The position numbers and the translations under genes are program-made. The notes under the pieces were generated by a model. The model did no database searches, was not told where the DNA came from, and saw only the letters and a program-made list of their open reading frames with translations. DNA of 13,965 nucleotides from Fidelibacterota bacterium (GTDB lineage Bacteria; Fidelibacterota; BS150m-G59). The stretch spans positions 1 to 13,965 of the forward strand of contig JADHUZ010000007.1 in the NCBI GenBank assembly GCA_016784265.1, given 5' to 3'. Shown here in pieces: positions 1-7,258 of the stretch; within the stretch, counting starts at the first letter, position 1, and the number at the start of each line of letters is the position of its first letter.

Positions 1-206
1 GCCGGCTCTGCAACTGGCTCAGCCGTTTGGGTTGTTACTGCCATTGGCACAGGTTGAACAGCCTGCGTTTCCATCGGCTCTGTGCAACAATTGCAACCAG
101 AATTTTTTGACAACCGAATACTCGAAAAAAACGATTTGATTTCTATTTCGCTGACTTCTGAATTTTCCATCAATTCAAGAAGGCGTTCAATTTCATGCAA
201 TTTCAT
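1..206 (-). CDS. accB: Biotin carboxyl carrier protein of acetyl-CoA carboxylase, N-terminal part (truncated by window edge)
   Basis: The first 68 codons are present; the biotinyl domain lies outside the window, so the call rests on the N-terminus and context. The protein opens MKLHEIERLLELMENSEV, followed by EIEIKSFFSSIRLSK. This matches the short helical N-terminal region of AccB (helix, then E-x-E-I, then a strand with I-R-L-S). It then enters a Pro/Ala/Thr/Gln-rich stretch typical of the flexible AccB linker. AccB carries the biotin that shuttles CO2 between biotin carboxylase and carboxyltransferase in fatty acid synthesis in the cytoplasm. The ATG has a good ribosome binding site (GGAGAG, 211-216) whose last base overlaps the efp stop codon, so the gene is co-transcribed with efp, a common bacterial order usually followed by accC. 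A cluster of three Cys (C-N-C-C) at the linker start is slightly unusual. Confidence 0.72.
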   Translation of the reverse strand, partial: MKLHEIERLLELMENSEVSEIEIKSFFSSIRLSKNSGCNCCTEPMETQAVQPVPMAVTTQTAEPVAEP

Positions 207-215
207 AAAACTCTC

Positions 216-779
216 CTATTCCCTTGCTCTATCTAAATATTCGCCTGTGCGCGTATCGATTCGCACTTTTTCACCCAATTTGACGAAAAGCGGCACATTT
301 ACCATAATGCCCGTTTCCAGTTTGGCTGGCTTCGTTCCGCCAGTTGCCGTATCGCCTTTTACTCCCGGGTCTGTTTCCACAACTTTCAATGTAGCATGCG
401 CGGGAATTTCGACATCAATCGGATTTTCATCACGAAAAATTACTTTCACCACATCGTTTTCTTTAACATATTTAATCACTTCCGCAATCAAACTCTGCTC
501 CAATGCAATTTGTTCAAATGTTTCGTTGTCCATGAAATAGAACTCATCTCCTGCTTGATACAGATATTGCATCTTTTTCGCAACAAGCCTGACTTCGTTC
601 ACCTTTTCACCTGAGCGAAATGTCCTGTCTAAAACTTGCCCCGTCAAAACTTTTTTTAATTTTGTGCGCACGAAAGCCGGCCCTTTTCCGGGCTTCACAT
701 GTAAAAACTCCACAATCTTAAATAGATGTCCTTTTTCCTCGAAAACGAATCCGTTCCGAAAATCTGCTGTTGATGCCAT
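216..779 (-). CDS. efp: Translation elongation factor P
   Basis: This is a full-length 187-residue EF-P, which binds between the P and E sites of the ribosome and relieves stalling at polyproline. The N-terminal KOW-like domain carries the HVKPGKGPAF loop; Lys32 at its tip is the position that is post-translationally extended in lysine-type EF-Ps. The middle OB domain and the C-terminal signature (K-L-E-T-G-I-M-V-N-V-P-L-F-V, then RIDTRTGEYLDR) are intact. The Lys tip excludes the arginine/rhamnose (EarP) type, but the modifying enzyme cannot be named because no epmA- or ymfI-like gene is present here. The ATG is preceded by GGGGAGG at 784-790, only 4 nt away. The gene is first in an efp-accB transcript, with a candidate promoter about 105 nt upstream. 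Confidence 0.97.
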   Translation of the reverse strand: MASTADFRNGFVFEEKGHLFKIVEFLHVKPGKGPAFVRTKLKKVLTGQVLDRTFRSGEKVNEVRLVAKKMQYLYQAGDEFYFMDNETFEQIALEQSLIAEVIKYVKENDVVKVIFRDENPIDVEIPAHATLKVVETDPGVKGDTATGGTKPAKLETGIMVNVPLFVKLGEKVRIDTRTGEYLDRARE

Positions 780-885
780 CGATCCTCCCCTTATTTACTC
801 GAAAACTAATCTCCGAAATTTAGTAAACCTGCCCGAAACAAATCAAATCCTATTTTCTTTTGTAAATTATGAAATGTGTCCCCGT

Positions 886-914
886 ATTTTATTAATAAAA
901 AAAGTTTGCATCAA
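886..914 (-). promoter_or_regulatory. Candidate sigma-70-like promoter for efp-accB
   Basis: On the minus strand TTGATG (909-914) and TAAAAT (886-891) are separated by exactly 17 nt. The -10 matches TATAAT at five of six positions and the -35 matches TTGACA at four of six. It would give a leader of roughly 100 nt before efp. The region is AT-rich, so chance matches are likely, and FCB bacteria may use a different consensus. Confidence 0.35.
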
Positions 915-990
915 TTAGTTTTTCTGATTACATTTGGAGGTAATATATCACGGAATTGTTAACATCTTGCACAATTTGTGAATATATTTT

Positions 991-1006
991 GAGCCGTGAG
1001 TGGCTC
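991..1006 (+). promoter_or_regulatory. Small hairpin in the leader of the nucleotidase gene
   Basis: GAGCC (991-995) and GGCTC (1002-1006) form a perfect 5-bp stem around a 6-nt loop, 39 nt before the ATG. A T-rich run follows (TTTTGTTTTTTT). It resembles a weak leader hairpin or a short operator palindrome. The rest of the 780-1045 intergenic region is AT-rich and holds no gene. A clear -35/-10 pair for the plus strand was not found; TTGCAT/TACATT at 906-934 is a weak possibility. Confidence 0.3.
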
Positions 1007-1045
1007 GTGATTTTGTTTTTTTAACAACCAAAAGGAGGAAAGTAA

Positions 1046-3538
1046 ATGAAGAAAGTTCTATCAACCATATCCATAGGATTGGTATTAACAATGTTGACTA
1101 TACCGGTAATGGCAGAACAGCTGACCGTTATTCACATTAATGATACACACTCATTCTTGTATGGATTTGGTCCAAAAGACGCTGACATGGCACCAACAAA
1201 AGGTGGCGTTTCGCGTTTAGCGACATACATCGGTATGTCAGAAGCATACGGTGAAAATCCGCTGGTACTTCATGCTGGTGATTTCTTTATTGGTGATCTA
1301 TTTTTCAACGCATCTTACGGTGGGTGGGAATTGGGATTACTGAATATGATTGGCGTTGATGGTATGACCATCGGTAACCACGAATTTGACCTGTATCCGT
1401 CAACATTTAAAAGTGTTTATGACGGCATTGTAGAGGAAATCGGTGGATGTTTTCCGATATTGTCTTGTAACATTGATTTTACACAAGACATTGATGGCAT
1501 GGACGCAATCATTTTACCTTATTATATGTACGAAGGACAAGGTGCAGCTGGCGGTTTGACTGTCGGTGTTGTCGGTGCGACAACTCGCGAAGGTAACACG
1601 TTCAGCAACGCTCATTATGCTGTTGAATATCAAGACTGGGGCGAAGATGGTATCGAAGGAACCGGCGACTGCTTAGAAGGCGACGGCATTCCTGAAGCAT
1701 ATTACGGACCTGGACTTGTGATCAATGACATCTACACATCCTGCGGTCCTCAACAAGGACTCACAGATATCGGTGTTGCTGTTGGAACTGTTGCCGCGAT
1801 GGGCGCAGATGTTGTGATTCTGGCTTCTCACCTCGGCTTCTATTTTGATCAAATCGTTGCGCAAGCAATTCCGGGAATTGACATTCTGGTTTCCGGCCAT
1901 GATCACATTGACGTTGAAATGGTAGATCCAGTCAACGGAACAATCATCGTTCAAGCGGGAACTGCTTACGAAAAAGCAGGAAAACTCGTTTATGAAACAG
2001 ATGACGGTTCTCACACTTGGACATTAGATGCTTTGGAAAACTATCCGAAAGAAGAAACTGTGGAAGCAAGTGTGCTTTATTACAAAGGTCTTGTCGAAAC
2101 ATTCTTCGGTGAAGGTGTATATTCAACGGATATCGGTGACGTTACTCATCACATGACCTACGGTCCTGGTTTACCACTGCCAGAAGCAGACAATGAATAT
2201 GACACTGCGTTGGGTAATTTTATCGCAGATGCATTGTATGATTACGAAAACAATGTGCTCGGCATTCCAACTGATTGCGCAATCATCGCACACGGTTTAG
2301 TTCGTGCAGACTTGTATGAAGGCGATATCTACGGTGCAGACTTGTTTCAAGCGTATTCCAATGGTTTTGATGCTGTAACAGGTTTCGGTTTCAAAGCATC
2401 TGCTTGGGATATGGCTGGCTATCAATTGCTGACAGGTTTGGCTTTTACAGTTAGTTATCTGCCAATCATGAATAACACCGTCCTGCACGCTTCTGATAAT
2501 TTCAAATATGTGATGGATGTTACAAAATCGGAATATGAACGCGTTGATATGACTTCGGTGCGTTTCAACGATTATACACCGATTGATCCTTATGCAACTT
2601 ATCACCTTGCCGGTGGTGAGAAAATCACATGGTTCTTTGGTCTTGCTGGTGTGGAAGCAACGAATGTCGTGCTTCACGATTACACAATGTATCAAGTGCT
2701 TCGTGATTACACGCTCTCTGTCGGAACCATTGACTATGATGGTCCGGCGGGTCGTCTGAAAAACATCTTAAACGGTGATGTCAATTTTGATGGCGGTTTC
2801 AATGTGCTTGATGTAATCCAATGCGTGAACGTTGCGTTGGGTACTTCTGATTTTTCATGGCCCATGGACGAATGGTTCGCGGCTGATGATAATGACGGCG
2901 GAACTGTTGATGTGTTGGACGTGATTTCTATCGTGAACAAAGTGCTCGGTGGAAAACTTGGTAGCATCACAAGCAACGAAGCTGTTGTAAACTATTCCAA
3001 TAATGTTATCAGCGCAAAATCTGTTGATAATATTGCAGGAATGCAGTTTACATTCGCAGGTGATGTGAATCCAACATTGCTCGCTACAAACATGACGATG
3101 GCGCACGAAGGCAACATCGTGATTGTTTACAGCGCAGATGGAAATCTGATTTCTGCTGGAACTAATGATGTTATCAGCGTCGGAAATGCCGAACTTGTTG
3201 ATATTATCGTTGGAAACGTTGACGGAAAAGAAATGGATCTCGTGGATGCAATTATCGCCACAGATTTCTCTCTTGACCAAAACTATCCGAATCCGTTTAA
3301 CCCAACCACTTCTATCGCCTATGCGATTCCTGAAGATGGTGCGGTAAACTTGATGGTTTACAATATGCAAGGTCAAGTTGTACGGACTCTGGTAAACGAT
3401 TCTCAAACTGCAGGAAAATATTCTGTAACTTGGGATGGAAGAAATGATGACGGTTCCATGGTTTCTAATGGAATGTACATCTATCGTCTGGCAGCAGACG
3501 GTCGCACAGCCGAAAAGAAGATGACTCTTCTGAAATAA
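1046..3538 (+). CDS. Secreted 5'-nucleotidase / UshA-type metallophosphoesterase with dockerin-like repeats and T9SS sorting tail
   Basis: This 830-residue protein has a signal peptide ending near VMA-E (residue 23). The metallophosphatase domain (about 26-330) carries every expected dimetal ligand: D33 and H35 (NDTHS), D79 (HAGD), N111/H112 (GNHE) with D115 forming the catalytic dyad, H262 (SHLG), and H285/H287 (GHDH). The 5'-nucleotidase C-terminal domain (about 340-560) begins near TALGNFIADAL. Two dockerin-like calcium loops follow (GDVNFDGGFNVLDV at 577-590, DDNDGGTVDVLDV at 614-626), then a beta-rich cohesin-like segment (about 645-735) and a FlgD-like sorting tail from 743 (NYPNPFNPTT to KKMTLLK). 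The likely role is hydrolysis of nucleotides or other phosphoesters at the cell surface; the exact substrate is unclear because the adenine-binding loops differ from UshA. The ribosome binding site AGGAGG (1033-1038) has 7-nt spacing. The transcript ends at a strong terminator just downstream. Confidence 0.9.
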   Translation: MKKVLSTISIGLVLTMLTIPVMAEQLTVIHINDTHSFLYGFGPKDADMAPTKGGVSRLATYIGMSEAYGENPLVLHAGDFFIGDLFFNASYGGWELGLLNMIGVDGMTIGNHEFDLYPSTFKSVYDGIVEEIGGCFPILSCNIDFTQDIDGMDAIILPYYMYEGQGAAGGLTVGVVGATTREGNTFSNAHYAVEYQDWGEDGIEGTGDCLEGDGIPEAYYGPGLVINDIYTSCGPQQGLTDIGVAVGTVAAMGADVVILASHLGFYFDQIVAQAIPGIDILVSGHDHIDVEMVDPVNGTIIVQAGTAYEKAGKLVYETDDGSHTWTLDALENYPKEETVEASVLYYKGLVETFFGEGVYSTDIGDVTHHMTYGPGLPLPEADNEYDTALGNFIADALYDYENNVLGIPTDCAIIAHGLVRADLYEGDIYGADLFQAYSNGFDAVTGFGFKASAWDMAGYQLLTGLAFTVSYLPIMNNTVLHASDNFKYVMDVTKSEYERVDMTSVRFNDYTPIDPYATYHLAGGEKITWFFGLAGVEATNVVLHDYTMYQVLRDYTLSVGTIDYDGPAGRLKNILNGDVNFDGGFNVLDVIQCVNVALGTSDFSWPMDEWFAADDNDGGTVDVLDVISIVNKVLGGKLGSITSNEAVVNYSNNVISAKSVDNIAGMQFTFAGDVNPTLLATNMTMAHEGNIVIVYSADGNLISAGTNDVISVGNAELVDIIVGNVDGKEMDLVDAIIATDFSLDQNYPNPFNPTTSIAYAIPEDGAVNLMVYNMQGQVVRTLVNDSQTAGKYSVTWDGRNDDGSMVSNGMYIYRLAADGRTAEKKMTLLK

Positions 3539-3558
3539 TCGCCTGAGCGAAACACTTG

Positions 3559-3591
3559 AGAGGGAGCACAAATTGTGCTCCCTCTTTTTTT
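3559..3591 (+). terminator. Strong intrinsic terminator after the nucleotidase gene
   Basis: A perfect 12-bp stem (3559-3570 with 3574-3585), rich in G and C, has a 3-nt loop and is followed by a run of T to 3591. It begins 20 nt after the nucleotidase stop codon. The next gene starts only 37 nt beyond it. Confidence 0.93.
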
Positions 3592-3628
3592 GCATGTTTT
3601 CAAAAAACATCTTTTGAGGGGAGAACTT

Positions 3629-5350
3629 ATGAAAATAGTTAAAAAATTAACCATTGCAACGATAATTTCTGGATTGATGCTATCCACATTGTTTTCTAGT
3701 GGACTTGCACTGTCAGCCGTTGGTTATCGTGCAATAAATATGGGCGGCGCATTTCGCGCACTCGCTGACGACTGGAGTGCAGTTTATTGGAATCCTGCAG
3801 GGCTTACACAAATTCACGGCAAACAAACTGGCTTTCAAGCATCAGCAATTGTCCCCAGGATGTCTGCGCAAATTACACCTTACACTGCCGAAGGAGCAAA
3901 CGGTGAAAATTCAATTGCTGGAACAACAATGAACGGTTGGACAACGAAGGAATTTGACCTGTATCCGCTAAATTTCGTGATACCAGCAAATGGTGAGAAA
4001 TTCCCACGCAACGAAAAACTCGGGTTGGATTTTGGGTTTGCTGTTTATACACCATTCGGACTCGGCACACGCTCGGATGCATGGGATTTCCCGACAAATT
4101 ATGCGGATGAGGAAACGCTTGATGAATATCGTGAGCAAATCATCAGTTTCACTGAACCGACTAACTTTATTCACGAAGAGCCAACACGATTCGAAAACCA
4201 AAGCGATATGAAAACTTTTTGCTTTCAACCAACTGTTGCAAAAGAAATTTCACCAAGACTTTCGTTTGGTGCTGGATTTATGCTTGTCGCTGGAATTTTG
4301 AATTTCAACAAATTAAATCAAGTCGCCAATCCGATTATGGAAACGGCACTCGGTCCGATTATCGCAGGCGGTGCACCGTATGATATGATTGCCGCACACG
4401 CAAGAATTCATGCAATGGGATATGCAGTTGGTGGAAATTTCGGGCTTCTATTTAAACCAACTGATTATCTCAGCATTGGTTTGACAGCACGTACAACCAC
4501 GCCTTTCAAATCAATCGGCGGAAAAGCAAATATCACCATTTTTGGCTTTGAAAATGAGGGAATCCGATCTGCTATTGATACAACAATTTACAAGAGCAAT
4601 CAGTTGAAAGAAGATATGGAAGATCATATTGACCGCTATCGCCATTTTATGACAGGTGATGAATACGATGATGAAATGGGCGAAATTGACAGTATATCAG
4701 CATTGCTTGCTGATATTCGCGATCAAATGTTTGATGGAAAATATTATTCCAACGAATACGAATTGGATGCCGAACTGCCATTACCAACGAATGTTGGAAT
4801 TGGATTTGCGTTAAAGCCGACTGCCAAACTAACCACAACTTTTGATGTGGATTTTACGACTTGGAGCTGCTGGGATGAAATTCCTCTGCACATGCATGGC
4901 ATTGAAGAAGACGATTATTACGACGATTTGTTGTTCGTGGATAAAGAAGTGGAATCTGAACTTGTGATGCACTGGAAAAATACAGTGAAAATCGCGGCTG
5001 GATTTGAGCAAAAATTGGATAATAACTTCGCAATTCGTGGCGGTTATTGGTGGGATCAAAATTCAGGTGTAGAAGAGACAGTACACATTTCCCTACCCGG
5101 CTACAATCCGATGCATTCGTTTTTGTTCGGTTTTTCGTATAAATTTCCGAAATTGCATTTGCTCGGCAAAGATCTGGATGGACTCGAAGCTGGAGTCGTT
5201 TTTGAGCACATTTATGTTGCGGATAAACGCGTTGATTGGAATATGATTGAACCAGAAGATGTGGACGGAATGTTAATGCCAGAAAATATCGGCGCAGATT
5301 ATCACACGGTTGTGAATGCTATCTCATTTGGCTTTCACTACACTCATTAA
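3629..5350 (+). CDS. OmpP1/FadL/TodX-family outer-membrane transport protein
   Basis: This 573-residue outer-membrane beta-barrel is of the family that takes up long-chain fatty acids, aromatics and other hydrophobic compounds. An N-terminal signal peptide (KIVKK, then a hydrophobic stretch) ends near A27 or A30. Directly after it comes the FadL-type N-terminal hatch region (NMGGAFRALADDWSAVYWNP then AGL), the best family marker. The remainder alternates aromatic amphipathic strands with acidic loops; two loops stand out, about 154-195 and about 322-380, both rich in Asp and Glu. The protein is longer than typical E. coli FadL (about 420-450 residues), mostly because of these loops. The ATG at 3629 is chosen because it follows GAGGGGAG (3616-3623) and gives a proper signal peptide; an upstream in-frame ATG at 3575 lies inside the terminator hairpin. 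The esterase gene follows after 11 nt. The substrate is not predictable. Confidence 0.85.
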   Translation: MKIVKKLTIATIISGLMLSTLFSSGLALSAVGYRAINMGGAFRALADDWSAVYWNPAGLTQIHGKQTGFQASAIVPRMSAQITPYTAEGANGENSIAGTTMNGWTTKEFDLYPLNFVIPANGEKFPRNEKLGLDFGFAVYTPFGLGTRSDAWDFPTNYADEETLDEYREQIISFTEPTNFIHEEPTRFENQSDMKTFCFQPTVAKEISPRLSFGAGFMLVAGILNFNKLNQVANPIMETALGPIIAGGAPYDMIAAHARIHAMGYAVGGNFGLLFKPTDYLSIGLTARTTTPFKSIGGKANITIFGFENEGIRSAIDTTIYKSNQLKEDMEDHIDRYRHFMTGDEYDDEMGEIDSISALLADIRDQMFDGKYYSNEYELDAELPLPTNVGIGFALKPTAKLTTTFDVDFTTWSCWDEIPLHMHGIEEDDYYDDLLFVDKEVESELVMHWKNTVKIAAGFEQKLDNNFAIRGGYWWDQNSGVEETVHISLPGYNPMHSFLFGFSYKFPKLHLLGKDLDGLEAGVVFEHIYVADKRVDWNMIEPEDVDGMLMPENIGADYHTVVNAISFGFHYTH

Positions 5351-5361
5351 GGAGAAACAAG

Positions 5362-7164
5362 ATGAAAAATACAATTAAATTATTTCCAATTCTCTCGGCA
5401 ATTGCATTGCTTTTTTGGTGCAGTGAACCGATTGATCCATTTGCAGATAATCAGGTTTCTGCGCACGGAGATTATCACACGGTAACTTTTACGTCAGATT
5501 TGGATGATGGCGGTTATATAAAAACATTGTATGATGCGATTGAATTTTACGAAAGACAATCTGCAACACGCGATGTTTCCATTTATTTACCGCCAAATTT
5601 TGATCCGAATGGAACCAAAAAGTATCCTGTTTATTATCTGTTGCATGGATTTGCAGGCGATAACACAACTTGGAGTTCCAAGCGAAATATCGGCGCTGTT
5701 GCTGATTTGCTCATCGAGCGTGGCGAAATTGAGCCGATGATTATCGTTATGCCAGATGGAAGCAACGCACTTGGTGGTAGTTTTTACACTAATTCTGTTG
5801 AAATCTGGTGGTCACAACTCACACAAACATTCAAAGAAAAAGATGTGTTCGGTAGATTCGAAGATTACATCGTCGGCACAACAGAAACGGATGAAAAATC
5901 TGTTTTGGGTTATGTGGAAAATGTGGCTCAGTTAACAATTGATGGTGTTACATTCACACTTGGCAATCGAATTGACAAAACAAAACGCGCAATTGGTGGT
6001 GATAGCATGGGCGGTTATGGTGCTTTCAAATTGGCAATGAAACATCCTGAGTTGTTTCAATCAGTCAGTGGTCATGCAACGCCATTTTCATTTGATGCGA
6101 TTTTTGACCAATCGGAAGGTGAAAACAGTGTCCCGCAACGAATCGTCAAAGAAAATCTGCCACATCTGAATATGTCATATCCGCGTCCGGAAGTGAATCT
6201 ACCAGGCTATGCGCTGACGCAGGAGCAATTTGATGAATTGACAGATGCGTTGGGTTATGAGCCTTGGCACAAAGAACCTTTTATTGACGATGAGGGCAAC
6301 TTGCGTTATGATGTTTACAGCGTTGATTTGATTTTTCAAAATCCATACGAAATCAATCCAAAACGGCTCGGTGCTGAAACTTTGCTTTCCGTGTTGATGT
6401 TCACACTGAGTTCTGCGTTTTCACCAAAAATTGCAAATTATGGCGCAATGTACTTTGATTATTTTGGTGATGAAGATGGTCAACATCACGAATACAATCT
6501 GTTCACAACGGAGGGTAGTGAAAGCACAGAGGGCTATAAAGCACTTGAATTTGCCGGCGTGGAAGTTCCGCTTTCGTTACCACGATTTTACAAAACAGAC
6601 TTCGATTATGCTGATTCCACTTATTTTTTGGTGCCATTTGATCAGCGCAACTGGCCATCGGAACCATTTGATGATGCCGTTCAGCCAGAACCGTTTTTTG
6701 AATGTGTGATTGACGGTGAAGTGGATGAAAACATTACAAATTCTAATGATTGCGACACCGCTGGCGGCGATTGGAATTTTATCCACTTTGAAATAATCAA
6801 AGGTTATGGTGAAGATTTCTACACGGATTCAACATTCACCGAAACAACCACCGTTCCCGGAATCGTGGATACAATCAAGACACTTTGGATGAAACATGAT
6901 TTGTGGAATATGGTTTTTGATAATTCCGACTACCGAAATAACCTAGATAATCTGAGAATCTATTTTGATTGTGGAATTTATGATGATTTGGATAACACAG
7001 ATGATCAATTAGGCGTGAATATAATCAAGCACAATGACTGGTTTCATAATCTGTTAGAATTTTTTGCAATCGAACACGAATATGTAACTTATCCGGGCAC
7101 TTATGGAAATCAATTGTATTATCAAATGGATGATGATTTGATGTTCCATTTCGGCACGGAATAA
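5362..7164 (+). CDS. Putative esterase (alpha/beta hydrolase, esterase-D / feruloyl-esterase-like), probable lipoprotein, His position altered
   Basis: This 600-residue exported protein has a hydrophobic leader ending LLFWC, so Cys20 is a plausible though non-canonical lipidation site. The hydrolase core starts near residue 68: VSIYLPPNFDPNG, then YYLLHGFAGDNTTW (oxyanion region, H95-G96), MPDGSN, and the nucleophile elbow GGDSMGGYGA with Ser215. The family's D-x-G-x-x-D acid motif appears late (DCGIYDD, about 536-542). Where related esterases have P-G-G-H, this protein has P578-G579-T580-Y581, so the usual catalytic His is missing. Between Ser215 and the acid lies a roughly 320-residue segment, far longer than in compact esterases, with a Cys pair near 448 and 464. 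It follows the FadL-type gene by 11 nt with GGAGA as ribosome binding site, indicating co-expression. It may be active through another residue, act as a binding protein, or be decaying. Confidence 0.8.
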   Translation: MKNTIKLFPILSAIALLFWCSEPIDPFADNQVSAHGDYHTVTFTSDLDDGGYIKTLYDAIEFYERQSATRDVSIYLPPNFDPNGTKKYPVYYLLHGFAGDNTTWSSKRNIGAVADLLIERGEIEPMIIVMPDGSNALGGSFYTNSVEIWWSQLTQTFKEKDVFGRFEDYIVGTTETDEKSVLGYVENVAQLTIDGVTFTLGNRIDKTKRAIGGDSMGGYGAFKLAMKHPELFQSVSGHATPFSFDAIFDQSEGENSVPQRIVKENLPHLNMSYPRPEVNLPGYALTQEQFDELTDALGYEPWHKEPFIDDEGNLRYDVYSVDLIFQNPYEINPKRLGAETLLSVLMFTLSSAFSPKIANYGAMYFDYFGDEDGQHHEYNLFTTEGSESTEGYKALEFAGVEVPLSLPRFYKTDFDYADSTYFLVPFDQRNWPSEPFDDAVQPEPFFECVIDGEVDENITNSNDCDTAGGDWNFIHFEIIKGYGEDFYTDSTFTETTTVPGIVDTIKTLWMKHDLWNMVFDNSDYRNNLDNLRIYFDCGIYDDLDNTDDQLGVNIIKHNDWFHNLLEFFAIEHEYVTYPGTYGNQLYYQMDDDLMFHFGTE

Positions 7165-7190
7165 CAGGGTTATTTATCTTGTGAATTGAG

Positions 7191-7215
7191 AGGCGGCAGA
7201 AATGTCGCCTTTTTT
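7191..7215 (+). terminator. Intrinsic terminator after the esterase gene
   Basis: An 8-bp stem with one G-U pair (7191-7198 with 7203-7210) is capped by a GAAA tetraloop and followed by six T. It lies 26 nt after the stop codon and ends the plus-strand FadL-esterase transcript. The minus-strand reading has no T-run, so it is one-directional. Confidence 0.85.
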
Positions 7216-7220
7216 GTTTC

Positions 7221-7258
7221 ACCACGAAGACTCATGTGTTCTCCGTGCTCTTAGTGGT
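7221..7258. repeat. Imperfect inverted CCAC...GTGG element with period-like CACGGAG / CACGAAG motifs
   Basis: ACCAC (7221-7225) and GTGGT (7254-7258) are the ends of an imperfect inverted repeat whose arms also share AAGA. On the minus strand it reads ACCACTAAGAGCACGGAGAA, continuing to a final CGTGGT. The phrase resembles the short ACCACGAAG/CACGGAG intergenic repeats I recall from many environmental genomes. It fills the gap between convergent genes and touches the hutI stop codon. It may add a weak transcript end for hutI. Only one copy is visible in this window. Confidence 0.4.

Noticed and set aside
82..540. 152-residue open frame on the plus strand across the accB/efp junction
   Set aside because: It lies entirely antisense to efp and accB, which have clear family signatures and ribosome binding sites.
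2855..3610. 251-residue open frame antisense to the nucleotidase 3' half
   Set aside because: It has low-complexity His/Ile/Ser-rich composition, no recognisable domain, runs through the terminator hairpin, and lies opposite well-supported coding sequence.
3575..3628. Earlier in-frame start for the FadL-type protein
   Set aside because: It lies within the terminator hairpin and would bury the signal peptide; the ATG at 3629 has a ribosome binding site and begins a normal signal peptide.
7191..7258. CRISPR or tandem repeat array between the convergent genes
   Set aside because: Only one imperfect inverted element and one terminator are present; there are no regularly spaced identical units.
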